Assembly (NCBI GenBank): GCA_963667315.1
Contig: OY763325.1
Location: 1 to 64,000, forward strand
DNA from: DAINPP01 sp963667315
Lineage (GTDB): Bacteria > Thermotogota > Thermotogae > MWEM01
Reading direction: 5' to 3'
DNA: 64,000 bases
The translations under genes were made by a program, and so were the position numbers. The notes under the pieces are model-generated. The model was not told the DNA's origin and did no database searches. It saw only the letters and a program-made list of their open reading frames with translations. Within the stretch, counting starts at the first letter, position 1; every line of letters starts with the position of its first letter. Of the stretch, positions 7,600-16,010 are shown in pieces.

Positions 7600-8464
7600 C
7601 GGTAATGAGAGAATTTGTGTGCAGGGAATTACAGGGAAGTTCGGCAGATATCATACGGGAAAGATGAAACTGTATGGCACGAATATCGTTTGCGGGATTT
7701 CGCCAAATAAAGAGGGTGAAGAGGTTCACGGGATAAAGGTTTATCAGGATATAAAAAAGGCTGTTGACGAAACTTCCGCTGATACGAGTATCTTGTTTGT
7801 GCCGGCAAAGTTTGTCTACGATGCCGTCAACGATGCAATAGATGCCGGGATAAAAAAAATCATCATCATCACGGAGCATGTGCCGCAACTGGATACGTTG
7901 AGAATTGTCAAGCGGGTGAAGGAGCTGAATGCCCATCACGATGGTGAACCGATCACGTTGATCGGTCCAAATTGTCCGGGAATGATTATTCCCGATGTGA
8001 TGAAGCTGGGGATCATGCCGGAATCCGCCTTCAGACCTGGAGATGTTGCTGTTATTTCAAGAAGTGGAACGCTGATGTATGAGGTGGCAAAACATCTTTC
8101 CGCGGAGAGCAGCGGTGTAAAGATTGCACTGGGGTTGGGTGGAGATCCAGTGATTGGAACAAATGTTGCCGAGGCGATGGATTTTATCATCTCCGAAGGA
8201 ATAAAGAAGGTTGTCATCGTCGGTGAAGTTGGCGGCAGTGATGAGATAACGGGGATTAAAAGTGCCCTTGCAAAAGGATTTGAAGGGGAGATTCAGACCT
8301 TTTTTGCCGGACGATCTGCCCCAAAGGGTAAGAAGATGGGGCATGCAGGCGCTATTGTTGGCGGTTTTGAGGAAACGATAGAACATAAGGAGAAGGTTCT
8401 CGAAGAAATGGGAATTAAAACAATAAAAAAGATTGAGAATATTTTTAATGGAGGTGTGAATTGA
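7592..8464 (+). CDS. sucD: Succinate-CoA ligase-like alpha subunit
   Basis: The alpha subunit binds CoA and carries the phosphohistidine. At 290 residues it is of normal length. The N-terminal CoA-binding Rossmann part shows VQGITGKFGRYHTGKM, the ligase part shows GPNCPGMI, and the active-site motif GHAGAIVGG contains the histidine that is phosphorylated. Start codons ATG 7592 or GTG 7586 are both possible; ATG 7592 overlaps the end of the beta gene. It overlaps rocD (ATGA-type junction at 8462-8464), so the three genes are translationally coupled under the B12 riboswitch. Confidence 0.88.
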   Translation: MLNGNERICVQGITGKFGRYHTGKMKLYGTNIVCGISPNKEGEEVHGIKVYQDIKKAVDETSADTSILFVPAKFVYDAVNDAIDAGIKKIIIITEHVPQLDTLRIVKRVKELNAHHDGEPITLIGPNCPGMIIPDVMKLGIMPESAFRPGDVAVISRSGTLMYEVAKHLSAESSGVKIALGLGGDPVIGTNVAEAMDFIISEGIKKVVIVGEVGGSDEITGIKSALAKGFEGEIQTFFAGRSAPKGKKMGHAGAIVGGFEETIEHKEKVLEEMGIKTIKKIENIFNGGVN

Positions 8465-9684
8465 TGTACACAGAAGGATATGTACAGGAAGCTGCAAAGT
8501 GGGGGGCAAACAATTACAACCCGCTGGATATTGTAATCGAAAGAGGTGTCGGAAGCTGGGTGTGGGATGTTGATGGGAACAAGTATTTAGACATGTTGGC
8601 GGCATATTCCGCTGTGAATCAGGGACATTGCCATCCGAGAATCATCAGCGCTCTAACCAATCAGGCGAACAAGGTAACCCTGACATCAAGGGCCTTTCAG
8701 AATGACAAGATGGGAATCTTTTTGAAGAAGCTCTGTCAGCTGACCGGATATGAAAAGGCATTACCGATGAATACAGGTGCAGAAGCCGTTGAAACAGCCC
8801 TGAAGCTTGCCAGAAAATGGGGAGAAAAGAAAAAGGGTGTTGAAAAGAATAAGGCAAAGATTATCGCCTGTGAGAATAATTTTGCCGGAAGAACGATCAG
8901 TATTATCAGTTTTTCCAGTGAAGAGCAGTACAGAGATGGCTTTGGTCCATTTACACCGGGATTTGAAATCATTCCTTATGGCGATGCTGATGCTCTTGAA
9001 TCTGCTATTGATGACAACACCGTTGCCTTTATCCTTGAACCTATTCAGGGTGAGGGGGGGATCATCGTTCCACCAGCCGGTTATCTTGAAAAAGTCAGAG
9101 AGATAACGGAGAGAAAAGGCGTTATCATGATCGTTGACGAGATTCAGACGGGTTTTGCCAGAACCGGAAAGCTCTTTGCCCATTATCATGAAGCTGTCAG
9201 ACCGGATATCGTCGTGATGGGGAAGGCGTTGAGTGGCGGTGCATACCCTGTTTCCGCCGTTGTCTGTGATGACTGCATCATGGATGTGTTCAATCCCGGT
9301 GATCATGGGTCTACTTTTGGTGGCAACCCCCTTGGGGCAGCCGTGGCTACTGCCGCTATCGATGTGGTAGTTGAGGAAAAACTTTCGGAAAGGTCAGAAG
9401 AGCTTGGGAATTACTTTATGGAAAAATTGGGTGAAATAAAGACGGACAAGATCAAAGAGATCAGGGGAAAAGGTTTGTTTATCGGCGTTGAGATCAAGAA
9501 GGAATATGGAAAGGCAAGATTCTACACCGAATTGCTTAAAGACAGGGGAATTCTCTGCAAGGAGACACATGAGCAGACTATACGCTTTGCACCCCCTCTG
9601 ATCATTAAGAAAGAGGAACTTGACTGGGCCTTTGATATCATTCGTGATGTCCTTGAAACTGAATACACTGAAGGACTTCAATAA
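8464..9684 (+). CDS. rocD: Ornithine aminotransferase
   Basis: This PLP enzyme moves the delta-amino group of ornithine to 2-oxoglutarate, giving glutamate semialdehyde and glutamate. At 406 residues it is a normal class-III aminotransferase. The segments NNYNPLDIVIERG, YLDMLAAYSAVNQGHCHP and LTSRAFQNDK follow B. subtilis RocD closely. NTGAEAVE binds the cofactor phosphate, IVDEIQTGFARTG holds the PLP aspartate, and K in MGKALSGGAYP is the Schiff-base lysine. STFGGNPLG and RFAPPLII complete it. The SD GGAGGTG is at 8450-8456. An acetylornithine or GABA enzyme is less likely. Confidence 0.92.
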   Translation: MYTEGYVQEAAKWGANNYNPLDIVIERGVGSWVWDVDGNKYLDMLAAYSAVNQGHCHPRIISALTNQANKVTLTSRAFQNDKMGIFLKKLCQLTGYEKALPMNTGAEAVETALKLARKWGEKKKGVEKNKAKIIACENNFAGRTISIISFSSEEQYRDGFGPFTPGFEIIPYGDADALESAIDDNTVAFILEPIQGEGGIIVPPAGYLEKVREITERKGVIMIVDEIQTGFARTGKLFAHYHEAVRPDIVVMGKALSGGAYPVSAVVCDDCIMDVFNPGDHGSTFGGNPLGAAVATAAIDVVVEEKLSERSEELGNYFMEKLGEIKTDKIKEIRGKGLFIGVEIKKEYGKARFYTELLKDRGILCKETHEQTIRFAPPLIIKKEELDWAFDIIRDVLETEYTEGLQ

Positions 9685-9687
9685 TTT

Positions 9688-10551
9688 ATGATCAATAAAA
9701 AACAGGTTATACAGGAATATGTTATTTCGACCATAGGGGCTGTTCTCACAGCCCTGGGTCTTGTGTGTTTTCTGATCCCGAACAACATTGCCGCCGGTGG
9801 CGCAAGTGGTATTGCAATCGTCTTGAACAGCTTTTTGCCCTTTTCCGTCGGTATTCTGATGTATGCGGTCAATATCGTATTGTTCATTGTTGCCTTTCTG
9901 ACGATTGGTAAGGAGTTTGGTGTCAGGACGATCTATTGTGCCTTTCTTGTCACGTTTCTTGTGGATATGTTTGAAAGAGTTGATATGATCCCCAAGTATC
10001 ATGATGAGGATTTATTCGTGTCGGTTTTCTTTGGGGTTGCAATATCAGCTCTGGGGATGGCGATTACCTTTTCGCAGAATTCCTCAACGGGTGGAACGGA
10101 TATTCTCGCCAGGATTGCCAATAAGTTCTTTGGTCTCAGCATGGGCGTTGCTCTGCTGATGATAGACTTTGTCATAGCGATAGCCGCAGGTTTCACTTAT
10201 GATTTGAGAATCGGACTGTATTCGATTATCAGTGTTATTTTCACAGGGCTTACGGTGGATTATCTGCTGAAGCTCATTGACACGAATATCACTTTGATCA
10301 TCATTTCAACGAAGGAAAAAGATATTGCGGAATACGTCACAACACATCTGGAAAGGGGAGCCTCCTATCTGAAAGGAGAAGGCGTCTATACCTCTGATCA
10401 GAAGAACCTGCTATTTGTCGCCATCAAACGAAGAGAGATGAGTGATGTGATCAGGCATATCCGGAAGATCGATCAGAACGCTTTTGTCATCGCACAGGAA
10501 GCCTCACATGTGATTGGTGAGGGATTTAAGAATATTAACAAGGTTTTTTAA
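9688..10551 (+). CDS. YitT family membrane protein (DUF161 plus DUF2179)
   Basis: The 287 residues have about five to six N-terminal membrane segments with NNIAAGGASGIAIVLNSF and the typical QNSSTGGTDILA motif of YitT_membrane. A C-terminal cytoplasmic DUF2179 domain follows (about residues 210-285, ending AHVIGEGF-like in SHVIGEGFKN). Substrate is unknown; the family may transport small organic ions, but this is unproven. It begins 3 nt after rocD without a strong SD, so it is probably coupled. Confidence 0.85.
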   Translation: MINKKQVIQEYVISTIGAVLTALGLVCFLIPNNIAAGGASGIAIVLNSFLPFSVGILMYAVNIVLFIVAFLTIGKEFGVRTIYCAFLVTFLVDMFERVDMIPKYHDEDLFVSVFFGVAISALGMAITFSQNSSTGGTDILARIANKFFGLSMGVALLMIDFVIAIAAGFTYDLRIGLYSIISVIFTGLTVDYLLKLIDTNITLIIISTKEKDIAEYVTTHLERGASYLKGEGVYTSDQKNLLFVAIKRREMSDVIRHIRKIDQNAFVIAQEASHVIGEGFKNINKVF

Positions 10552-10560
10552 GGAGAAAAA

Positions 10561-11400
10561 ATGGCATATTTATTCTGGACCATCACATTGGTCCTGTTTT
10601 CAAGTCTTGAAGTTGTCTCAAAACCGATTATGGGGCAGATTGATCCGTTTTCCATGACTTTTTTGCGCTTCTTTATCGGTGGTTTGTTTTTGTTCATCCT
10701 CACTTTGATCACCAGAAAAAAAGAAGCGGTGAAGATGGAAAGAAAGGATTTCTGTTATATCGTTCTGACGGGCTGTCTGAACTGTATCGTTTCAATGACG
10801 TTGCTTCAATTATCCGTTAAAACAGGAAATGCCTCATCGGCAGCTGTACTGATTTCCACTAATCCGATTTTTACAGCTTTGTTTGCAAGGGTCATTGCCG
10901 GCGAAAATCTCAGTAAACGAAAATTAGTCGGCATTGTGCTGGGGCTTGCGGGTATTCTGACATTCAGTTTTGGCATGCTGGAAGGGGATACATGCATTGG
11001 GATTGTGTTTGGTTTGTCCTCTGCTGTTACCTTTGCGCTTTATTCCGTACTGATGAAGAAACCGGTGAAAAAATACGGTTCTTTGAGATGTACGGCTTAT
11101 TCCGGTCTTTTTCCAAGTCTGATATACGGAGTTGTCTTAACTGTTTCGGGTAATCTGAATATGCCTTCCCTTGATGTGCAGGGATGGTTGATTGTGCTTT
11201 ATCTCGGGATTTTTGTGACGGGGATCGCCTATTTCACCATGTTGGAATCCATCAAGAGAATAGGGGCTTCAAATACCATGCGCCTCTTTTATGTCAAACC
11301 GGTAATAGCAGCCTTCCTTGCTGTTTTGTTCCTCGGTGAAACATTTGGTCTGGTAAAAATAGCAGGAATGGTTATCATCATATTTTCACTGTTCCTGTGA
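10561..11400 (+). CDS. EamA/DMT-family transporter
   Basis: The 279 residues form ten predicted membrane segments in two EamA repeats, typical of drug/metabolite exporters of the RhaT/YdcZ type. The motifs SKPIMGQIDPFSMTFLRFFIGG and NPIFTALFARVIAGENLSKRKLVGI are characteristic. The SD AAGGAG is at 10550-10555. It is last in the B12-riboswitch operon, so it could export or import an amino acid or product linked to rocD. Confidence 0.85.
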   Translation: MAYLFWTITLVLFSSLEVVSKPIMGQIDPFSMTFLRFFIGGLFLFILTLITRKKEAVKMERKDFCYIVLTGCLNCIVSMTLLQLSVKTGNASSAAVLISTNPIFTALFARVIAGENLSKRKLVGIVLGLAGILTFSFGMLEGDTCIGIVFGLSSAVTFALYSVLMKKPVKKYGSLRCTAYSGLFPSLIYGVVLTVSGNLNMPSLDVQGWLIVLYLGIFVTGIAYFTMLESIKRIGASNTMRLFYVKPVIAAFLAVLFLGETFGLVKIAGMVIIIFSLFL

Positions 11401-11483
11401 TAAAAAAGCTTTAATCAACCCACTGAATAAAAGTTTCACTTGTTGATTAGTGTTTTTACTAATCGTATTTTCTCGAATAATTA

Positions 11484-11509
11484 GGAGGTGCTTTGCACCT
11501 CCCTTTTTT
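11484..11509 (+). terminator. Rho-independent terminator of the riboswitch operon
   Basis: GGAGGTGC, loop TTT, GCACCTCC and then six T. It separates the B12 operon from the heme-importer operon. Confidence 0.92.
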
Positions 11510-11565
11510 GTGCGTAGAGAAGAATGGATGTGACTTTTGTATCGAAGGTATATTCTATAGTGTTA

Positions 11566-11588
11566 TATATATGGAAATTGTATATATT
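11566..11588. promoter_or_regulatory. Operator-like site A (TATATATG-N7-TATATATT)
   Basis: This is a degenerate copy of the TATATG-N7-CATATA dyad found at 21257, 34065 and 34233. It touches the -35 of the heme-importer promoter. Confidence 0.45.
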
Positions 11589-11615
11589 GACAATTAACAA
11601 GTTGTTAGGTATACT
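11587..11615 (+). promoter_or_regulatory. Sigma-70 promoter of the heme-importer operon with dyad in the spacer
   Basis: TTGACA (11587-11592), a 17-bp spacer and TATACT (11610-11615). The spacer holds the dyad TAACAA-G-TTGTTA (11595-11607), placed where a repressor would block RNA polymerase. Confidence 0.85.
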
Positions 11616-11676
11616 ACATCGAAGGTTGTTTATAAATAGTACATCAACCTATATTTGAACATGAGGGGTATTTTGT

Positions 11677-12684
11677 ATGAAAAAGGTTCCTGCAAAGACG
11701 ATGATTCCGGTTCTGCTTGTTGCAGCTGTGATAATGTTTTTATTAACGATTTCGATTGGGACGGTCAATATTTCAATAGGGGACATTATAGGCGTGTTCT
11801 TCAACAATCCTGAAGTCAAGTCTGTTTATAAAAAGATTCTCTTTGATATCAGAATACCGAGAGCCATCATGGCACTAATCGTCGGGATGATGCTGTCATC
11901 TTCCGGTACGGTCGTTCAGGCTGTTTTTCAGAATCCGCTGGCTGAACCCTACATCATCGGGATTAGTGCGAGTGCTGTGTTTGGCGCAGTCATCGCCTTC
12001 TTACTCGGGTTGCCAGATTTTTATTATGGTGTCTTTGCCTTTATTATCTCCATTATCGTATCCTTCACAATTTTCAGACTGGCGAACTTTAAAGGCAAGG
12101 TCAACACCTCAACCCTTTTGATCATTGGTATCGCTGTTTCTTCATTCCTCGGTGCTTTTACTTCATTTGCCATGTATGCCATTGGAGAAGATTCATACAG
12201 AATTATGATCTGGACCATGGGTTATCTTGGTGGCGCTACCTGGAGTAAGATCGGTATGCTGGTCGTTCCGCTTGGGATAGCGATTTGTTATTTTCTTTTC
12301 TATAGAAATGATCTGGATGCAATTATGATGGGGGAACAGGAAGCTCATTCGCTGGGGATTAAAGTGGCAAAGCTCAAAAAAAGATTGCTGGTGGTTTCCT
12401 GTCTGATTGTATCTTTTTCAGTAGCTTTCACGGGGATGATTGGTTTTGTTGGACTGATCATTCCGCATACGATGAGAATGCTGATGGGATATTCTAATTC
12501 AAAGCTCCTCGTTCCGACTACGATTGCCGGTGGTGTTTTTCTGCTGTTTTCCGACACAATAGCACGAACGGCACTGGCTCCCACGGAAATACCGATTGGG
12601 GTTATCACATCTTTCTTTGGAGCACCATTCTTCATCTTTCTGGCATTCAGGGCGAAAAAAGGAGGCGCAGGACATGGCATATAG
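11677..12684 (+). CDS. FecCD/BtuC-type ABC permease, probably for heme
   Basis: This inner-membrane permease of a metal-chelate importer has 335 residues and about ten membrane segments. Family motifs are RIPRAIMALIVGMMLSSSGTVVQAVFQNPLAEPYIIGIS, GEQEAHSLGI, FVGLIIPHTMRMLMG and the end EIPIGVITSFFGAPFFIFL (all read in pieces). Sequence alone does not separate heme, siderophore and B12 importers. The next genes (ATPase, ChuW/HutW-like enzyme, binding protein, flavodoxin) favour heme. It overlaps the ATPase gene by 11 nt. Confidence 0.85.
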   Translation: MKKVPAKTMIPVLLVAAVIMFLLTISIGTVNISIGDIIGVFFNNPEVKSVYKKILFDIRIPRAIMALIVGMMLSSSGTVVQAVFQNPLAEPYIIGISASAVFGAVIAFLLGLPDFYYGVFAFIISIIVSFTIFRLANFKGKVNTSTLLIIGIAVSSFLGAFTSFAMYAIGEDSYRIMIWTMGYLGGATWSKIGMLVVPLGIAICYFLFYRNDLDAIMMGEQEAHSLGIKVAKLKKRLLVVSCLIVSFSVAFTGMIGFVGLIIPHTMRMLMGYSNSKLLVPTTIAGGVFLLFSDTIARTALAPTEIPIGVITSFFGAPFFIFLAFRAKKGGAGHGI

Positions 12685-13498
12685 TCTGCAGGCTGAGAAG
12701 GTATCGTTTGGATACACAAAAGAAAAAAAGATTCTTGAATTGATTGACCTTAGTGTCGAAAAAGGTGAATTCCTGGGGATACTCGGACCCAACGGTTGTG
12801 GGAAATCCACTTTTCTGAAAAATGTGATGAATTATTTTCCGCCGGATTCGGGTCTGGTGCAGTTGTTTGGTGAAGATATTCGTTCATTGAGTCAGAGCAG
12901 GATCGCCAAAAAGATGGGATATGTTCCTCAAAAATCCGGTATGAGTATGGCGCTGACGGTGTATGAAACTATTCTTATGGGAAGGCTGCCACATGTTAAG
13001 AACAGATGGGAAGGTTATGCTGAGAGAGATCACGAAATAACGAACAGGGTTATTGATGATTTGCATCTCAACAGATTCAGAAACAGAATTTCTGTCTCAC
13101 TCTCTGGGGGAGAGTTCCAGAAGGTTCTCCTGGCGAGAGCACTTGTACAGAATCCTGAAATCCTTTTGCTGGACGAACCAACCTCCAATCTGGATATGAA
13201 TCATGCCGTTGAATTGATGTCGCTTGTAAAAAACATGACACTGGAATCCGATTTGGCAGCGGTTGCCGTCTTACATGATCTGAATCTCGCAGCGCTTTTC
13301 TGTGACAGGGTCATGTTTATTAAAAAGGGGGTTGTCAAATATACCGGAAACCCAGAAGAGGTGTTCACGAACGAAATTATTAAAGATATTTACGGTATAG
13401 ATGTATTCATCGGTAAAACGGATGCCGGATTGCCATACATCGTACCGATTTGTAATCATATTTGCAGAAAAAAGGAGATGTATTGCAGTGTTTCATAG
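12674..13498 (+). CDS. ABC importer ATPase of the heme/siderophore type
   Basis: The 274 residues carry Walker A GPNGCGKST, Q-loop VPQKSGM, signature SLSGGEFQKV, Walker B LLLDEPTSNLD and H-loop VLHDLN. The start ATG 12674 follows GGAGG inside the permease 3' end; upstream in-frame GTG codons would extend into the permease without an SD. It energises the permease encoded just before. Its 3' end overlaps the radical SAM gene start. Confidence 0.9.
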   Translation: MAYSLQAEKVSFGYTKEKKILELIDLSVEKGEFLGILGPNGCGKSTFLKNVMNYFPPDSGLVQLFGEDIRSLSQSRIAKKMGYVPQKSGMSMALTVYETILMGRLPHVKNRWEGYAERDHEITNRVIDDLHLNRFRNRISVSLSGGEFQKVLLARALVQNPEILLLDEPTSNLDMNHAVELMSLVKNMTLESDLAAVAVLHDLNLAALFCDRVMFIKKGVVKYTGNPEEVFTNEIIKDIYGIDVFIGKTDAGLPYIVPICNHICRKKEMYCSVS

Positions 13499-14891
13499 AA
13501 GATACCGGTCGCATCATGATGCGGAGTATGCGTTGAGAAATTTTCTTGGAATTGATAAAAGTAAAAGAGAGAGAATCCCAGAGGAAAAGATGCTGGAGAC
13601 TTTAAATGCTATCCCTGAAAAAAATGAAAGGGTTATCTATTTCCATGTGCCTTATTGTGACAAGCTTTGTTCTTTCTGTAATCTCAACAGAAAGTTTTGC
13701 AGTGGATCAAAAGAAGAACGAAATGATACGCTTGCGCAGTATGCAGACTATCTCTGTTCTGAAATAAAAAGACATGCATCATACAATTATATAAAAGACA
13801 AACCATTCAGCTCAGTTTATTTTGGTGGTGGTACACCAACTATTTTCAGCACGCCACAGTTGAGAAAAGTCCTTGATACGCTCAACGAATATCTGCCGCT
13901 TTCCGATGATTGTGAATTTACACTTGAGACAACGTTGCACAATCTTGACCATGAAAAGGTTGCCATGATGATGGAGCGGGGCGTAAACAGATTGAGTGTG
14001 GGGATTCAGACGTTCAACAACAACGGAAGAGTTGTACTCAACAGAACAGGGGATAATGCTGAAGCCGTCAGACGTTTAAAGGAATTGAGACAGCAGTTTG
14101 ACAGGACGCTTTGTATGGATATTATTTATTCCTACCCTGGACAGAGTTTTGAGAATATTCAGAATGATGCCAATTCAATCATTGACTGTAATGTGGATAG
14201 TGTCAGTTTCTATTCTCTGATGCTGCACGATGAATCTGCCCTGAGTAAACAGATTCAGGCTGGAAGGGTTGTCTTCGACCGAACATTGGAGTCGGATAAT
14301 CGATATCATAACAGTTTTTATGAATCCTTAACACAAAGAGGTTTTGAAATGCTGGAACTATCCAAATTGGTTAAACCCGGAAGAGATGAGTACAAATACA
14401 TCAAATTGAAGTATCAGAATGCGGATGTCTTGCCCCTTGGGAATGGAGCCGGCGGAAGACTAAGAGATATCAGCATTTACAGAATGGCACCGGGTATGTC
14501 GATGTGTGCAGATGCTAACGCCGAGTTTGATTTTTTCCATGAGCTTTTGGGAAAGATGCAGTACGGACAGTACGATTTGAATTTTTATAAAGCCATACTC
14601 AGTGAAGAGGAATTCGACTCATTTGAAGAGACGTTCAACGAGCTCAAAGGGAAAGGATTCTTTGTCAGACAAGAGGCGGATTATTATACGTTGAATGTCG
14701 AAGGTGTGTTCTGGGGGAACAATATTGCCGTTGAGCTCATGAAGAGCATCATTAAGATCAGACGCTCTGAGAGTTCTTTCAGCTTTGAAGGTATTGAGGA
14801 GAAAAAGCCTGCTATGAAAGGCCATCCGGGTGGGCATCCCAGCGGACATCTGTCAAAAGGGAAGGTTCGCCCTTCCGGGATACACCATTAG
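13488..14891 (+). CDS. ChuW/HutW-like radical SAM enzyme with His-rich tail (anaerobic heme degradation)
   Basis: ChuW/HutW proteins open the heme macrocycle without oxygen, releasing iron; they are relatives of HemN/HemW. The 4Fe-4S motif is C57-x3-C61-x2-C64 (CDKLCSFC), followed by YFGGGTPT (111-118), SVGIQTFNN and the PLGNGAGGRL glycine segment seen in this branch. The HemW-like C-domain ends in a tail rich in His, Gly and Pro (KGHPGGHPSGHLSKG...SGIHH). The GTG start at 13488 has AAGGAGATG at 13472-13480. Placement inside an ABC importer operon with a flavodoxin supports heme use over porphyrin synthesis. The exact reaction is inferred. Confidence 0.82.
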   Translation: MFHRRYRSHHDAEYALRNFLGIDKSKRERIPEEKMLETLNAIPEKNERVIYFHVPYCDKLCSFCNLNRKFCSGSKEERNDTLAQYADYLCSEIKRHASYNYIKDKPFSSVYFGGGTPTIFSTPQLRKVLDTLNEYLPLSDDCEFTLETTLHNLDHEKVAMMMERGVNRLSVGIQTFNNNGRVVLNRTGDNAEAVRRLKELRQQFDRTLCMDIIYSYPGQSFENIQNDANSIIDCNVDSVSFYSLMLHDESALSKQIQAGRVVFDRTLESDNRYHNSFYESLTQRGFEMLELSKLVKPGRDEYKYIKLKYQNADVLPLGNGAGGRLRDISIYRMAPGMSMCADANAEFDFFHELLGKMQYGQYDLNFYKAILSEEEFDSFEETFNELKGKGFFVRQEADYYTLNVEGVFWGNNIAVELMKSIIKIRRSESSFSFEGIEEKKPAMKGHPGGHPSGHLSKGKVRPSGIHH

Positions 14892-15003
14892 TTTTACGTT
14901 TTCTTCTGGGCGGTGATCTGCGATTGGGATGAAAGTTCCTTTTACAGATTGCCCTCCGGAATCATGTGAAAAAACTTTAATACATAAAAAGGAGAGGGAA
15001 GAA

Positions 15004-15879
15004 ATGAAAAAAGTTTTAATCGTTATGGTATTGGCACTTGTCTTGAGCTTCACAGCATTTGCAGAATGGCATTATGCAATTGAACAGGACGGAAACAGTG
15101 TGGAAGTTAAGGAATACAACAGGATCATCTCGCTTTCACCGGGAGCTGTTGAAGTGATGTATATGATCAATGCGCAGGAAAAACTCATTGCCATTGGAAC
15201 TTCAAGAAGCGGTATATGGCCTCAGGAAGAAACATCAAAACTTGATAACGTTGGTTCATTAAACAAACCAAGTCTTGAAAAAGTGGTGGCACTTGAACCG
15301 GATCTCGTCATTCTCAACTCTATGAACACTGAATTTGCCGAAGCCCTTGAGCAGCATGGTATTGCATATCTGATCTTTGCAACGGATTCTCTTGAAGCGA
15401 TGCTTGAAGAACTTCCTGTCTTTGGTGTTATCTGTGGAAGAGCGGAAGAAGCTATCGCAGTTAGTGCGGAAAAATTTGAAATACTTAAGAAAATAAGAGC
15501 GGAACTTGAAGAAAAACCACTGAATCTTAAAGGTGCTTTTCTTTATTCAGCATCACCCATTCAGGGATTCAACGAAAAGTCTCTCCCAGGACAGGTTCTT
15601 CAGATTCTCGGTTGTGAAAACATGATCAGTTCAGAAATGGCAAAGCCAATTCTCACTCCGGAATATGTTCTCGAACAGAACCCTGATTTTCTCTTTGGTG
15701 CTATGGCAATCAGAAACGTGGAAGATATCACAAATTCCAATCCGCTCCTTCTCGAAACAAGAGCCGGAAAAGAAGAAAATATCTATCTTGTACCATCTGC
15801 AAAGATTCTCAGACCAACACCAAGAGTTATTGATTTCCTGGAAGAACTTTATGAACAGCTCAGCAAACTTGCTGAATAA
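15004..15879 (+). CDS. Periplasmic binding protein (class III, BtuF/HmuT-like)
   Basis: The 291 residues begin with a signal peptide MKKVLIVMVLALVLSFTAFA. The mature protein has the two-lobe helical-backbone fold with NRIISLSPGAVEVMYMI at lobe 1, the GSLNKPSLEKVVALEPDLVI signature and a conserved C-lobe. There is no lipobox, so it would be free in the periplasm or shed, in line with a diderm cell. It captures the heme, cobalamin or siderophore ligand for the permease above. ATG 15004 follows AGGAGAGGG. A terminator lies 73 bp after the stop. Confidence 0.87.
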   Translation: MKKVLIVMVLALVLSFTAFAEWHYAIEQDGNSVEVKEYNRIISLSPGAVEVMYMINAQEKLIAIGTSRSGIWPQEETSKLDNVGSLNKPSLEKVVALEPDLVILNSMNTEFAEALEQHGIAYLIFATDSLEAMLEELPVFGVICGRAEEAIAVSAEKFEILKKIRAELEEKPLNLKGAFLYSASPIQGFNEKSLPGQVLQILGCENMISSEMAKPILTPEYVLEQNPDFLFGAMAIRNVEDITNSNPLLLETRAGKEENIYLVPSAKILRPTPRVIDFLEELYEQLSKLAE

Positions 15880-15952
15880 AAACAGCTTAAATTGCACAAA
15901 GAGCATGCAAAAATAAAACAATCCCCTTTTTCGAGCATTGGGGTGTAATTTA

Positions 15953-15977
15953 CGGGGCGCGAGCCGCCCCGCTTTTT
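15953..15977 (+). terminator. Rho-independent terminator after the heme-importer operon
   Basis: CGGGGCG, loop CGAGC, CGCCCCG, then CTTTTT. Some read-through to the flavodoxin gene 33 bp downstream is possible since no strong promoter is visible between them. Confidence 0.85.
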
Positions 15978-16010
15978 GATCGATATATATTGAAAACGGG
16001 AGGAAACAAA

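Noticed and set aside
7442..9306. Several long minus-strand ORFs across sucC, sucD and rocD
   Set aside because: All are shadows of genes with strong family matches and coupled starts.
13401..13487. Upstream extension of the radical SAM gene
   Set aside because: It would run through the ABC ATPase 3' end without an SD; GTG 13488 has a good one.
11677..15879. Calling the importer BtuFCD because of the nearby B12 riboswitch
   Set aside because: A strong terminator (11484-11509) and a separate promoter isolate it from the riboswitch, and the radical SAM and flavodoxin genes favour heme.
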